Shown: positions 7,459 through 15,513, counted from the stretch's first letter. The stretch: DNA of 31,008 bases from JBBINE01 sp037444025 (GCA_037444025.1 JBBINE010000011.1:1-31008); one strand, 5' to 3'. Notes: a model not told the origin generated them from the letters alone. Program-made: numbers and translations.

Positions 7459-9787
7459 TCTCAAAACTAGCTACCATTTCTATTGTTTTAAAAACGACAT
7501 CTGGATTCACACTTATTGAGTCAATATTATTTTCAACTAAAAATTTAACTATTTCGGGAAAATCAGAAGGAGCTTGTCCACAAATACCAACATATTTATC
7601 TCTTTCTTTACATTTTTTAATAACTGTTTCGATCATTTTTAAAACAGCGTTATTTCTTTCATCTCCAATACCCACCAAAATTTCGTTATCTCTATCAATA
7701 CCTAACACAAGTTGGGTTAAATCATTAGAACCAATTGACATTCCATCAAAAATTTCTAAAAATTCATCTACTAATAACACGTTGCTTGGAATTTCACACA
7801 TAACATAAATTTTAGGTCTATTTTCAGTAATAAGTGAATTTATAATTTCAACAACTTTTCTTCCTTCTTCTGGAGTTCTGCAAAATGGAACCATAACACT
7901 TACATTTTCAAGTCCGATTTCTTCTCTTACTTTTTTAACAGCTAAAACTTCTAATTTAAATGATTCTATAAATTTTGAATGATAATACCTACTTGCTCCA
8001 CGCCAACCAATCATTGGATTTTCTTCTTTGGGTTCATAAATTTCACCACCTAATAAATTTCTATATTCATTGGTTTTAAAATCAGAAAATCTCACAATAA
8101 CCTCTTTGGGCCAAAAAGAAACAGCAATTTTAGCAATACCTTGGGCAAGTTTATCAATATAAAATTGTTTTTTATCTTGGTAATCCCTTGTTTTCTTATC
8201 TATCTCTTGTTTTATATCTTCTGGCAAATTTTTATAATCAAGCAAAGCATTAGGATGAATACCTATTTCACTGGCAATAATAAATTCTTCTCTTGCAAGT
8301 CCTACTCCCCTGATGGGTAAATACCATTTTTCCCATGCTTCATCTGGTTCTCCGATGTTAACATAAACTTTTGTTTTTGTCTCCGATATTTCTCCTACTG
8401 TATGCTCTATGGATTCATAAGCTAATATTCCTTCGTAAATTTTTCCTTCCAATCCTGAAGAATTATCAATAGTAATTTCATCTCCTGTTTTTAATCTTTC
8501 TAAGGCACCGTTAACTCCGACAATAGCAGGAACACCTAGTTCCCGAGATACAATTGCGGCATGACAAGTTCTACCTCCTTTCTCTGTTATTATTCCTTTG
8601 GCGATTTTCATTATTGGTTCCCAGTCTGGATCAGTCATTTCAGTAACTAAAATTTCTTCCTTTTGAAACTCGTTTATTTTTGAAGCATCTTTAATAACCC
8701 TAACTTTTCCACTTGTAATTTGATTGCCAATAGCTATTCCCTTTAAGATCGGTTCTTTCTTTTCTTTTAACCTATATTCATACCAAACATTTGTTTTTGT
8801 AGAATGTACTGTTTCCGGTCTTGCTTGAACAATATAAAGTTTATTTTCAATTCCATCCTTTGCCCATTCAACATCCATTGCTTTAGTAAAATGATTTTCA
8901 AGTAAAAATGCATATTCAGCTAAAATTCTTGCTTCATTATCGGTCAAACTAAATTCCTTTTTTTCCTCTTCTTTTGTTTCAATCTCTTTTGTTTCTTTTT
9001 CTCCATAAATTATTTTTTTAGTTTTTGCTCCTAATTTTTTAAAAATTAAAGGAAAGTTTTTATTTTTGTTTTTAAACACTATAAACTCATCGGGAACAAC
9101 TTTTCCTTGTACAATTAATTCTCCTAAACCTAAAACAGAATTAATTACAATTACATTTTTTAATCCTGAGTCTGGATCAATGGTAAACATTACTCCTGAA
9201 GAGGCTAAGTCGGATCTTACCATCTTTTGAACACCAACAGAAAGTTTAACTTCAAAATGATCAAATTTTTTATCTTCTCTATAAGAAATTGCTCTATCAG
9301 TAAAAAGCGAACCAAAACAATCTTTTATTCTTTGAAGCAAATTATTTTCATCAACATTTAAATAAGTTTCTTGTTGTCCTGCAAAAGAAGCATCGGGTAA
9401 ATCTTCAGCTGTAGCACTTGATCTTACAGCAACGGTAAAATTTTCTCCATATTCTTTTTTAAGTTCACTAAAGGCACTTAAGATTTCGTTTTTTAAATCT
9501 TCTGGAAAATTACCATTTCTTATTAAACTTCTTATTTCTTCACCCTTTTTGTGTAAATCTTCAATATTATGAGTATCTAGATCTTTTAAAACTTCTTTTA
9601 TCTTTTCTTCTAAATTATTAAACTTTATAAAATAATCATAACCTTCTGAAGTAATAGCAAAACCATTTGGAACAGGAACTCCTAAAGGAACTAAATTTTG
9701 ATACATTTCACCCAAAGCAGCATTTTTACCACCAACCAAAGATACATCCTTTATTGAAACCTCCTTAAAAAATTTTATATATTTCAT
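7439..9787 (-). CDS. ppsA: Phosphoenolpyruvate synthase (pyruvate, water dikinase)
   Basis: 782 residues, the usual size. It converts pyruvate + ATP to PEP + AMP + Pi, and in some anaerobes probably runs in reverse to make ATP. The N-terminal ATP-grasp domain has VGGKNAALGEM and VRSSATAEDLPDASFAGQQ. The central phosphohistidine domain has GGRTCHAAIVSRELG with the catalytic His near residue 409. The C-terminal PEP/pyruvate barrel has SIGSNDLTQLVLG and CGQAPSD with the catalytic Cys near residue 736. It overlaps enolase, the enzyme that makes its PEP partner metabolite, so the two form a glycolysis/gluconeogenesis node. A candidate -10 box lies at 9813-9818. Confidence 0.97.
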   Translation of the reverse strand: MKYIKFFKEVSIKDVSLVGGKNAALGEMYQNLVPLGVPVPNGFAITSEGYDYFIKFNNLEEKIKEVLKDLDTHNIEDLHKKGEEIRSLIRNGNFPEDLKNEILSAFSELKKEYGENFTVAVRSSATAEDLPDASFAGQQETYLNVDENNLLQRIKDCFGSLFTDRAISYREDKKFDHFEVKLSVGVQKMVRSDLASSGVMFTIDPDSGLKNVIVINSVLGLGELIVQGKVVPDEFIVFKNKNKNFPLIFKKLGAKTKKIIYGEKETKEIETKEEEKKEFSLTDNEARILAEYAFLLENHFTKAMDVEWAKDGIENKLYIVQARPETVHSTKTNVWYEYRLKEKKEPILKGIAIGNQITSGKVRVIKDASKINEFQKEEILVTEMTDPDWEPIMKIAKGIITEKGGRTCHAAIVSRELGVPAIVGVNGALERLKTGDEITIDNSSGLEGKIYEGILAYESIEHTVGEISETKTKVYVNIGEPDEAWEKWYLPIRGVGLAREEFIIASEIGIHPNALLDYKNLPEDIKQEIDKKTRDYQDKKQFYIDKLAQGIAKIAVSFWPKEVIVRFSDFKTNEYRNLLGGEIYEPKEENPMIGWRGASRYYHSKFIESFKLEVLAVKKVREEIGLENVSVMVPFCRTPEEGRKVVEIINSLITENRPKIYVMCEIPSNVLLVDEFLEIFDGMSIGSNDLTQLVLGIDRDNEILVGIGDERNNAVLKMIETVIKKCKERDKYVGICGQAPSDFPEIVKFLVENNIDSISVNPDVVFKTIEMVASFENEDREN

Positions 9788-9812
9788 TTTTTAACGATTT
9801 TTCATTAATTTA

Positions 9813-9818
9813 ATTATA
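9813..9818 (-). promoter_or_regulatory. Candidate -10 box upstream of ppsA
   Basis: A TATAAT on the minus strand lies 25 nt before the ppsA ATG in the short gap after the dehydrogenase gene. No good -35 is seen 17 nt upstream (GGTTTA). In such A+T-rich DNA a chance match is possible. Confidence 0.35.
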
Positions 9819-9850
9819 AATCTATTTTTCTCTTCTAAACCTTATTTTTA

Positions 9851-10855
9851 TCATTTCACTAAAGTTATTGGTTTTCCTTCAGTAAAAGCTTTTATATTTT
9901 CAATTGTTGTATTTAAGATTCTTTCTACTGCTTCTTTGCTATTAAATGCATTATGTGGAGTAATCAAAACATTTGGCATCTTCATTAAAATATGATTTGC
10001 CCATAAAGTTTTTATCTCTTCTTCTTTCAATTTTTTGTTAGCTAAAATTTCTAGCTCTTCCTTAATCTCGTTTTCTTCTTCTAAAACATCTAAAGCTGCT
10101 CCTTTCAATATTTCTTCTTTTAAAGCAGAAATTAAAGCCGAAGTTTCAACGATCGCTCCACGAGCGGTATTTATCAAATATGCACCTTTTTTTATTTTTC
10201 TAATATTGCTTTCATTAATCAAATGATAAGTTGAAGAATTTAAACTTGTATGAATAGTAATAATATCAGAGTGCGCCAAAAGTTCTTCTAAATTTACATA
10301 TTTCACCTCATATTCTCCAGCAAAACTTGTATCCTGATAAAGATCATAAGCTAAAATATTCAGTCCCAAAGATTTAGCTATTTTAATAACCTCCTTACCA
10401 ATTTTTCCTGTACCAATAACTCCTAATGTTTTTCCATAAAGCTCTTCTCCTCTTAGGCTGCTTAAATCAAAACTTTCTGTTTCTTTTATTTGATCAATAG
10501 CATAATAAATTTTTCTCATCAAATTAAGCATAAGTCCTATAGTCCATTCAGCAACTGTTTTTGTCCCGTATTCAGGAACATTAGAAATTAGAATATTTCT
10601 TTCCTTACAAGAGTTTAAATCAATATGGTCATAACCAGTAGAACGAGTAGCGATAAATTTCAAGTTGGGGAGTTTTTCTAAAATTTCTTTGGTAATTTCA
10701 GAACAAATAAAAACACTTAAAATTTCAATATCTTTATAATTTTCAATATTTTCTAAACTTAATCTTTCTTGACTCAAAATTAATTCGTGGTTTCCCAATT
10801 CTTTTTCAATTTTTTCTTTCTCCCAGCCTTCTAATTCAAAAAATGCTATCTTCAT
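9851..10855 (-). CDS. D-isomer-specific 2-hydroxyacid dehydrogenase (D-lactate dehydrogenase-like)
   Basis: 334 residues, family-typical length. It is an NAD-dependent reductase of 2-oxoacids, probably pyruvate to D-lactate. The nucleotide-binding glycine motif is GVIGTGKIGKEV. Catalytic residues are the Arg in NTARGAIV (near 232), the Glu in LDVLEEE (near 261) and the His in TPHNAF (near 300). RSTGYDHIDL and the YGTKTVAEWTIGLML block are characteristic. The ATG overlaps the TGA of the upstream helical-protein gene (ATGA), which implies translational coupling at the end of the DUF411 transcription unit. Neighbouring ppsA and enolase fit a fermentative role. 2-hydroxyisocaproate or glycerate substrates cannot be excluded. 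Confidence 0.92.
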   Translation of the reverse strand: MKIAFFELEGWEKEKIEKELGNHELILSQERLSLENIENYKDIEILSVFICSEITKEILEKLPNLKFIATRSTGYDHIDLNSCKERNILISNVPEYGTKTVAEWTIGLMLNLMRKIYYAIDQIKETESFDLSSLRGEELYGKTLGVIGTGKIGKEVIKIAKSLGLNILAYDLYQDTSFAGEYEVKYVNLEELLAHSDIITIHTSLNSSTYHLINESNIRKIKKGAYLINTARGAIVETSALISALKEEILKGAALDVLEEENEIKEELEILANKKLKEEEIKTLWANHILMKMPNVLITPHNAFNSKEAVERILNTTIENIKAFTEGKPITLVK

Positions 10856-11397
10856 TCTTTACAGCAATCAATTAATTTTTCGATTAATTTTTTAAGTGAA
10901 AATTGTTTTTCTTCTCGTTTATTAATTTTTTCAGATTTATCCGCACTATCCGTGTGTAATCCGTTTGAATCCACACTATTTTTCATTTCTTCTAAATTAA
11001 TTATATTAAGTTTTATTCCCCAGAATAGACTAAAAAGTTCATAAGCTAAATCATAAACTTCTTTTGCTTCATCTTTTTTATTTTGAGAATAAAGCTTTAT
11101 TCCTACTTCAATGAGTCTCATAGTTGCTGAAAGGGTATGTTTAGTAAAACACCAAAGCTCTCCTTCTGGTTTTCCAATTAATTTTTCCATCATTTTCTTT
11201 CTTATTTCTCTTACTTGATTTAAAAGATTAAAATATTCACTTTTCCCTGTTTTTTCAGCAGTAAAATAAAGATGCTCTTCCATGCTAATTAAATTCATAA
11301 CCCCTAAAGCCAAATCTTCATCAGAAGAAAGATCAATAATTTTTTCTTTAAGTTCGTTAACTCTTTTAATTAATTCTTCTGATGATTTTATGTCCAT
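10852..11397 (-). CDS. Conserved-looking helical protein, function unknown
   Basis: 181 residues, predicted nearly all alpha-helical and cytoplasmic with no signal or membrane segment. The first 125 residues look like a helical bundle (SSEELIKRVNELKEK, then MEEHLYFTAEKTGKSEYF and a KHTLSATMRLIEVGIKLYS helix). The C-terminus is charged and ends in CCKE. Residues about 140-155 (SVDSNGLHTDSADKSEK) are encoded by a 39-bp degenerate tandem repeat and look like an in-frame insertion. The start abuts the stop of the CPLC membrane protein, and its TGA overlaps the next ATG. It sits in the same unit as DUF411, so a link to metal or thiol stress is possible but unproven. Confidence 0.65.
   Translation of the reverse strand: MDIKSSEELIKRVNELKEKIIDLSSDEDLALGVMNLISMEEHLYFTAEKTGKSEYFNLLNQVREIRKKMMEKLIGKPEGELWCFTKHTLSATMRLIEVGIKLYSQNKKDEAKEVYDLAYELFSLFWGIKLNIINLEEMKNSVDSNGLHTDSADKSEKINKREEKQFSLKKLIEKLIDCCKE
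10939..10977. repeat. Degenerate tandem repeat of ATCCG units inside a coding gene
   Basis: Four consecutive 9-11 bp units start ATCC: ATCCGCACT, ATCCGTGTGTA, ATCCGTTTGA and ATCCACACT. The reading frame of the host gene is kept, adding a polar segment. A similar string (CTGTGTTTAATCTGTGG) lies between the two tRNA genes at about 23181-23198. Confidence 0.5.
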
Positions 11398-11910
11398 TCA
11401 AAAAAGATATTGAAAAATTAAAAGTCCGGCTATTAGAAGAATTAAAGTTACAATTATTCTTTGAAATAAAATTGTTTTTCCTCCTCTTTTCTGTGTTATC
11501 CATCTACTTATATAAGGAGCAACAAAAACCAAAATTCCACCTAAACTCCCTGTAATCAAAGATTTGTCAATAAAAATAAATTTATCAATTCCAAAATTTT
11601 TCAAATATAAAGAGTAGTAATCAAGAATGTACCTTTTTGCGGTTAGATAAGACAAAATAAAAGTTAAAATGATTAAAACAAAATCTTGTCCTTTGAAGAT
11701 CTTCTTTTTAATCAATCTATTCATCCATTCAGAAAAAGCAACAGCTAACGCACCAATTAAAAATCCCATAGCAATCTTTTTAACGCCAAGTTCATAACCC
11801 AAAAAAGTTATAGCTAAAACTCCACCAACACACAAAGGACAATGGGCAAAAGAAACTTCGGGAAGCAAAAACAAAATTAAAACTAAAAGATAAATTTTAA
11901 ATCTACTCAT
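11398..11910 (-). CDS. Polytopic membrane protein with an extracytoplasmic CPLC motif
   Basis: 170 residues from the ATG at 11910, which follows the DUF411 stop by 7 nt. Longer starts would overlap that gene and add a poor N-terminus. A signal peptide (SRFKIYLLVLILFLLPEVSFA) is followed directly by HCPLC (His23, Cys24, Cys27), then about four hydrophobic segments and a basic linker before the last one. CxxC just outside the membrane suggests metal binding or thiol redox chemistry. I do not recognise a characterised family. Position next to DUF411 and in the same strand run as the copper ATPase points to copper or disulfide handling, by inference. Confidence 0.7.
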   Translation of the reverse strand: MSRFKIYLLVLILFLLPEVSFAHCPLCVGGVLAITFLGYELGVKKIAMGFLIGALAVAFSEWMNRLIKKKIFKGQDFVLIILTFILSYLTAKRYILDYYSLYLKNFGIDKFIFIDKSLITGSLGGILVFVAPYISRWITQKRGGKTILFQRIIVTLILLIAGLLIFQYLF

Positions 11911-11917
11911 ATGGGCT

Positions 11918-12397
11918 TTAAATCTCCATAAAAATCTCATTTTTTCCATCTTCTTTAATTTGATAAATTTTCCAAGTTTCAAGTTTGACTCCACTCATTC
12001 CAGGAGAACCAGATGGCATTCCTGGAAGAGCAATTCCTTTAATTTTTGTTTTTTCAGTTAAAAGTTTCTCAATAGCTTCAAGAGGAATATGTCCTTCAGT
12101 AAAATAATTATCAATTAAAGTTGTATGACAACTCATTAAATCATAAGAAATTCCTAAATCAGTTTTTAATTTTTCTAGTTCTTCGTCAGAAACTTCTTTA
12201 ACTTCAACATTAAAACCATTAGATTTTAAATAAACTGTATAATTTTCGCAACAACCACAAAGAGGAGATTTATAAATAACTGCTTTCATTCCTGAAAATT
12301 TACTTGGTTCAACCTTAACATTCCCTCTAAATAAAAAATAACCAAAACCTATACCTAAAATTAAAACCAAAATAAAAAGAATCGTTTGCTTTTTCAT
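11918..12397 (-). CDS. DUF411 family metal-binding protein, membrane-anchored
   Basis: 159 residues. An N-terminal anchor or signal (residues 5-24) precedes a DUF411 domain: IYKSPLCGCCENY with Cys47, Cys49 and Cys50, then DLMSCHTT with Cys90 and His91, EGHIPLEAIEKLL, and the diagnostic GIALPGMPSGSPGM. DUF411 proteins are commonly encoded beside copper-resistance genes and are thought to bind metal through these Cys/His residues. The length is normal. A TATAAT box at 12404-12409 ends 6 nt before the ATG, the same geometry as at the CsoR gene. It starts a likely four-gene unit ending in the hydroxyacid dehydrogenase. Confidence 0.9.
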   Translation of the reverse strand: MKKQTILFILVLILGIGFGYFLFRGNVKVEPSKFSGMKAVIYKSPLCGCCENYTVYLKSNGFNVEVKEVSDEELEKLKTDLGISYDLMSCHTTLIDNYFTEGHIPLEAIEKLLTEKTKIKGIALPGMPSGSPGMSGVKLETWKIYQIKEDGKNEIFMEI

Positions 12398-12403
12398 AAT
12401 TTA

Positions 12404-12409
12404 ATTATA
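12404..12409 (-). promoter_or_regulatory. Candidate leaderless promoter (-10) for the DUF411 gene
   Basis: Minus-strand TATAAT followed by exactly 6 nt and then the ATG at 12397, so a start site 7 nt after the box would be the A of the ATG. No convincing -35 is visible. A second, overlapping TATAAT lies at 12409-12414. Confidence 0.5.
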
Positions 12410-12443
12410 TTATATATTTACTAATTTGTTTTCTAATTTCGAC

Positions 12444-12995
12444 CTAATCAAATTTTTTAATTAAGCTGAATAAAAAATCATTACGAATGCCCATATTTGG
12501 ATCATCGAAAATATATCTAACAATTCCTTTTTTGTCGATGAGGAGATAGGTGTGTCCTGGATAAAGGCCGGGGTGCATTGACGAGGGTAGGGTTAAAATT
12601 CTAAATTTTTTTGAAGCAATACCACCGCGATCAAAAACAACAATTGCTTTAGCTAATTAGGGCATTTTCTTTACTGCTTCCTGCCACTCTTGTGGAGAAT
12701 CAACAATAACCGAAAGAGAGATAGTTTCATCATTATTAAATCGATTATCTTTTGAAAAAGATACTATTTGCTGCCAACATGAAGGATAGCACATTGCTCC
12801 TTCATTAAAAAAGAGAACAATATTTTTGCCTTTAAGATCTTTTGAGGAATAAATTTTGCCTTCTTGATCAGCTAAAGAAAATTCTGGGGCTTTTTTACCA
12901 ACAAGAGTATTTTCTTTTTTACCACTAAGATAAACTAAGCCAGTAACCAAAACAAAAGTACCAATAAAAAGAATGATAGATTTAATATTTTTCAT
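12444..12995 (-). pseudogene. Redoxin/peroxiredoxin-like protein interrupted by an in-frame TAA
   Basis: The reading frame from 12995 gives 112 residues and stops at TAA (12657-12659). In the same frame the protein resumes at once with LAKAIVVFDRGG and runs to YPGHTYLLIDKKGIVRYIFD and a TAG at 12444-12446. The restored length is about 183 residues, normal for a membrane-anchored AhpC/TSA-type redoxin. The N-terminus has an anchor (residues 6-24), GKKAPEFSLADQEGKIY and the active-site region FFNEGAMCYPSCW, with Cys69 and Cys73 spaced CxxxC. The TAA sits where GAA or CAA would fit. The start overlaps the ATPase stop by 4 nt. The truncated product would keep both Cys but lose half the thioredoxin fold. 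Real nonsense mutation, sequencing error or readthrough are all possible. Confidence 0.85.
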
Positions 12996-15250
12996 ATTAG
13001 TTTGCTTTTTCTTAAAAACATAGCATTAATAGCGACAATAATTGTGCTAAGTGACATAAAAACTGCTGCGAGTGCTGGTGAAAGCAAAGTTCCTTTAAAA
13101 GCTAATATCCCAGTAGCAAGTGGTAAGGCGAAAGTATTATATCCTGTAGCCCAGAATAGATTTTGAATCATTTTTTTATATGTTTCTCTTGAAAGTTTTA
13201 TTAATTTAACAATATCTCTTGGATCATTTCTAACTAAAATTACTCCTGCAGATTCTATTGCTACATTTGTTCCTACTCCAATTGCTACTCCGACATCAGC
13301 TTGCATCAGTGCTGGGGCATCATTAATTCCATCACCAACCATCATAACTTTTAATCCTCTGTTTTGAAGTTCTTTAACTTTATTTACTTTCTCTTGAGGC
13401 AAGACTTCAGCAAAATATTCATCAATCCCAAGTTCTTTTGCTACTTTCTCTGCAACTTCTTTTTTATCACCAGTAATCATAGCTATTTTTACTCCCATAT
13501 TATGAAGTTCTTTAACTGCAATCTTTGATTCTTCTCTAATTTCATCTTCCAAAACAATTGCTCCTAAAATGTTCTTGTCTTCAATTAAATAAACTATTGT
13601 ACCAATGGTTTCAATCTTTGGAGCTGAAATATTTAATTCTTTAAGTAAATTTTCTCCTCCTAAATAATAAACTTTTCCATTAATTTCTCCTTTTACTCCT
13701 CTTCCAGTTAAATTTTCAAAATTTTTTACAGGCAAAATCTCAATATTTTCTTCTTTAGCTTTTTCTAAAATTCCTTGAGAAATAAAATGTTGAGAATATT
13801 GATTAAGAGATACGGAAATTTGAAGAATGAAATTACAAAATTTTGCCCGAGACTCATTCCGGCGAGCCGAATCGTGCTCCTTTGGAGCACGATGGTTGTG
13901 CAATGTGGCTTCGGAGGATGAGTCGAAAGCAAAATTTAAATATTTTTTTGTATCTATAATTTCTTTTACTTTAAATTTTCCAGTAGTCAATGTTCCAGTT
14001 TTATCAAATAAAACAACATTAATTCTTCTTGCAAGTTCCATTTGAATTCTATTTCTAATCAAAAATCCATTATGAATAGCTAAGCTTGTTGAGATTGCAA
14101 CTACAAGAGGAACTGCAAGCCCTAAAGCATGCGGACAAGCAATAATCAAAACTGTCACTAATCTCTCTAAAGCAAAAGTTAAATCTTTTTGAAAAATTAA
14201 CCACAAAACAAAACTTAAAGTTCCAACGCCAATAGCAATAAAAGTTAAATATTTTGCAAAAACATCTGCTAAAAGTTGAAGTCTCGATTTTGATTTTTGT
14301 GCTTCCTTAATTAATCTTTTAATTCCTGCTAAAAATGTTTCTTCTCCAATTTTTGTTACCTTAATCTTTAAAAATCCATCACCATTAATTGTTCCAGCAA
14401 TAACTTCTGATCCCATCTCTTTAAATACCGCTTTACTTTCACCTGTTATCATACTTTCATTAACTTCTGAATTACCCTCAACAACAATACCGTCAGCAGG
14501 AATCTTTGAACCAGGACGAACTAATAAAATATCGTCAGCTTTAATTTCGTTAAGAGGAATTATTTCAGTATTAAAAGAATTTGTTTCGCGAGACTCATTC
14601 CGGCGAGCCGAATCGTGCTCCTTTGGATCACGATGGTTGTGCAATGTGGCTTCGGAGGATGAGTCGAGCGAATCAAATTCTCCTGTTTTTATTCTCTCTG
14701 CTTTATCTGGCAATAATTTCTCTATTTCTTGAAGCGCTTTTTGTGCTGAAGAAACAGATTTCATCTCAAAATAATGCCCTAATAGCATAATAGTAATTAA
14801 ACTTGTAAGTTCCCAAAGAAAATTAGGTTTATCAACTAAAACAGCATAAATAGAGTATAGATAAGCAGAAGTTATAGCAATCCCTATTAAAGTCATCATT
14901 CCAAGATTTTTAAATTTAATTTCTCTGTAAGCACCAATAACAAAAACCCAACCACCATAAAAGAAAACAACAGACCCTAAAAACAAAGAAATCAAATCAA
15001 TCCTAGGGACGTACGACGTCCCTATATTTAAATGAAATAAAACTATGGGGATTGTCAAAATTAAAGATAGCCAAAATTTTTTCAAAAAATCTTTTGCTTT
15101 ATGTCCGTGATGTTTATCATATTCTTCATGTTCTCTGTCTTCTTTATGCTTATTTTCTTTTATCTCCATTAATTTCATTCCACATTCAGGACAATTTCCA
15201 GGCTCATCTTGTGGGTCAATACATCCCATGGGACAAACATACTTTTTCAT
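12992..15250 (-). CDS. CopB-type copper-translocating P1B ATPase carrying palindromic insertions
   Basis: 752 residues. An N-terminal heavy-metal-binding domain YVCPMGCIDPQDEPGNCPEC (Cys6, 10, 20, 23) is followed by a His-rich stretch. The ATPase core shows TGES (A domain), CPHALG in the membrane (residues about 371-376), DKTGTLTTG (phosphorylated Asp near 412) and GDGINDAP. CPH rather than CPC marks the P1B-3 (CopB) group, which exports copper or silver. Residues about 195-220 (A domain) and 442-467 (nucleotide domain) are 74-bp palindromic elements read in frame, and TSYVPRID between the first two membrane helices comes from a third palindrome. The usual SEHP dipeptide region reads SQHF. 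The gene overlaps csoR upstream and the redoxin downstream by 4 nt each. The core motifs are intact, so it is probably functional. Confidence 0.95.
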   Translation of the reverse strand: MKKYVCPMGCIDPQDEPGNCPECGMKLMEIKENKHKEDREHEEYDKHHGHKAKDFLKKFWLSLILTIPIVLFHLNIGTSYVPRIDLISLFLGSVVFFYGGWVFVIGAYREIKFKNLGMMTLIGIAITSAYLYSIYAVLVDKPNFLWELTSLITIMLLGHYFEMKSVSSAQKALQEIEKLLPDKAERIKTGEFDSLDSSSEATLHNHRDPKEHDSARRNESRETNSFNTEIIPLNEIKADDILLVRPGSKIPADGIVVEGNSEVNESMITGESKAVFKEMGSEVIAGTINGDGFLKIKVTKIGEETFLAGIKRLIKEAQKSKSRLQLLADVFAKYLTFIAIGVGTLSFVLWLIFQKDLTFALERLVTVLIIACPHALGLAVPLVVAISTSLAIHNGFLIRNRIQMELARRINVVLFDKTGTLTTGKFKVKEIIDTKKYLNFAFDSSSEATLHNHRAPKEHDSARRNESRAKFCNFILQISVSLNQYSQHFISQGILEKAKEENIEILPVKNFENLTGRGVKGEINGKVYYLGGENLLKELNISAPKIETIGTIVYLIEDKNILGAIVLEDEIREESKIAVKELHNMGVKIAMITGDKKEVAEKVAKELGIDEYFAEVLPQEKVNKVKELQNRGLKVMMVGDGINDAPALMQADVGVAIGVGTNVAIESAGVILVRNDPRDIVKLIKLSRETYKKMIQNLFWATGYNTFALPLATGILAFKGTLLSPALAAVFMSLSTIIVAINAMFLRKSKLI
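13838..13937 (-). repeat. In-frame palindromic element, copy 1 (copper ATPase N domain)
   Basis: The core is 13851-13924 (74 nt), bounded by GACTCAT and ATGAGTC. An inner perfect 10-bp stem, ATCGTGCTCC / GGAGCACGAT, has a TTT loop (13871-13893). Outer flanks AAATTTTGC (13838-13846) and GCAAAATTT (13929-13937) are perfect inverted repeats. The minus-strand translation adds DSSSEATLHNHRAPKEHD followed by SARRNESR. It is far richer in G+C than its host gene. It differs from copy 2 at one of 74 bases. Confidence 0.95.
14577..14680 (-). repeat. In-frame palindromic element, copy 2 (copper ATPase A domain)
   Basis: The core is 14592-14665 (74 nt), identical to copy 1 except T instead of G at 14628, which changes Ala to Asp in the encoded peptide. 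Flanks GAATTTGTTTCGC (14577-14589) and GCGAATCAAATTC (14668-14680) are inverted repeats matching 12 of 13, with a sequence different from the flanks of copy 1. It sits in a loop of the actuator domain between LLPDKAERIKTG and the conserved IPLNEIKADDILLV. Confidence 0.95.
15004..15024. repeat. Short perfect palindrome inserted in frame in the copper ATPase
   Basis: TAGGGACGT-ACG-ACGTCCCTA: 9-bp arms with a 3-nt loop, G+C-rich within an A+T-rich gene. Read on the minus strand it supplies GTSYVPR in the loop between the first two membrane helices, where family members have no conserved sequence. Confidence 0.7.
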
Positions 15251-15507
15251 TTCTTTTTTGAAAGTTTATAAATTTCGACCAATTCTTTAACCGCCTTATT
15301 TTCTTTTCCTTTTTTAAATTGTTCACTTACATGCTTTTTTAAATGATTCTCCAAAATCAAATCTTCAATACTCGAAAGAGCCTGTTTTATCGCCATAGAT
15401 TGAATCAAAATATCAATACAATAAACATCTTTTTCTATCATATTTTTAAATCCTTCGATTTGCCCCTTGATAATATTTAACCTTTTAATTATTTTTTTCT
15501 TATCCAT
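15247..15507 (-). CDS. CsoR/RcnR-family metal-sensing repressor
   Basis: 86 residues from the ATG at 15507. An ATG 18 nt upstream (15525) lies inside the operator and -10 region and would not be transcribed properly. The helical fold shows KIIKRLNIIKGQIEGFKNMI and DVYCIDILIQSMAIKQAL, followed by ENHLKKHV. Metal ligands of the family align to Cys30, His55 and His59. Classical CsoR has Cys at the last site, so this C-H-H set looks more like RcnR, but an N-terminal His is absent. Its stop overlaps the copper ATPase start by 4 nt, so it should autoregulate and control the exporter. The function as a metal-responsive repressor is firm; copper versus another metal rests on the neighbouring gene. 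Confidence 0.93.
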   Translation of the reverse strand: MDKKKIIKRLNIIKGQIEGFKNMIEKDVYCIDILIQSMAIKQALSSIEDLILENHLKKHVSEQFKKGKENKAVKELVEIYKLSKKK

Positions 15508-15513
15508 GTTTTT

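Noticed and set aside
12657..12659. Possible stop-codon reassignment to explain internal stops
   Set aside because: TAA and TAG end many intact genes here and TGA ends genes at ATGA overlaps (10852, 24363), so no stop is globally recoded.
13827..14045. Plus-strand ORF across element copy 1, and a similar one across copy 2 at 14581
   Set aside because: Both lie antisense within the well-supported copper ATPase; they arise because the palindrome is open in several frames.
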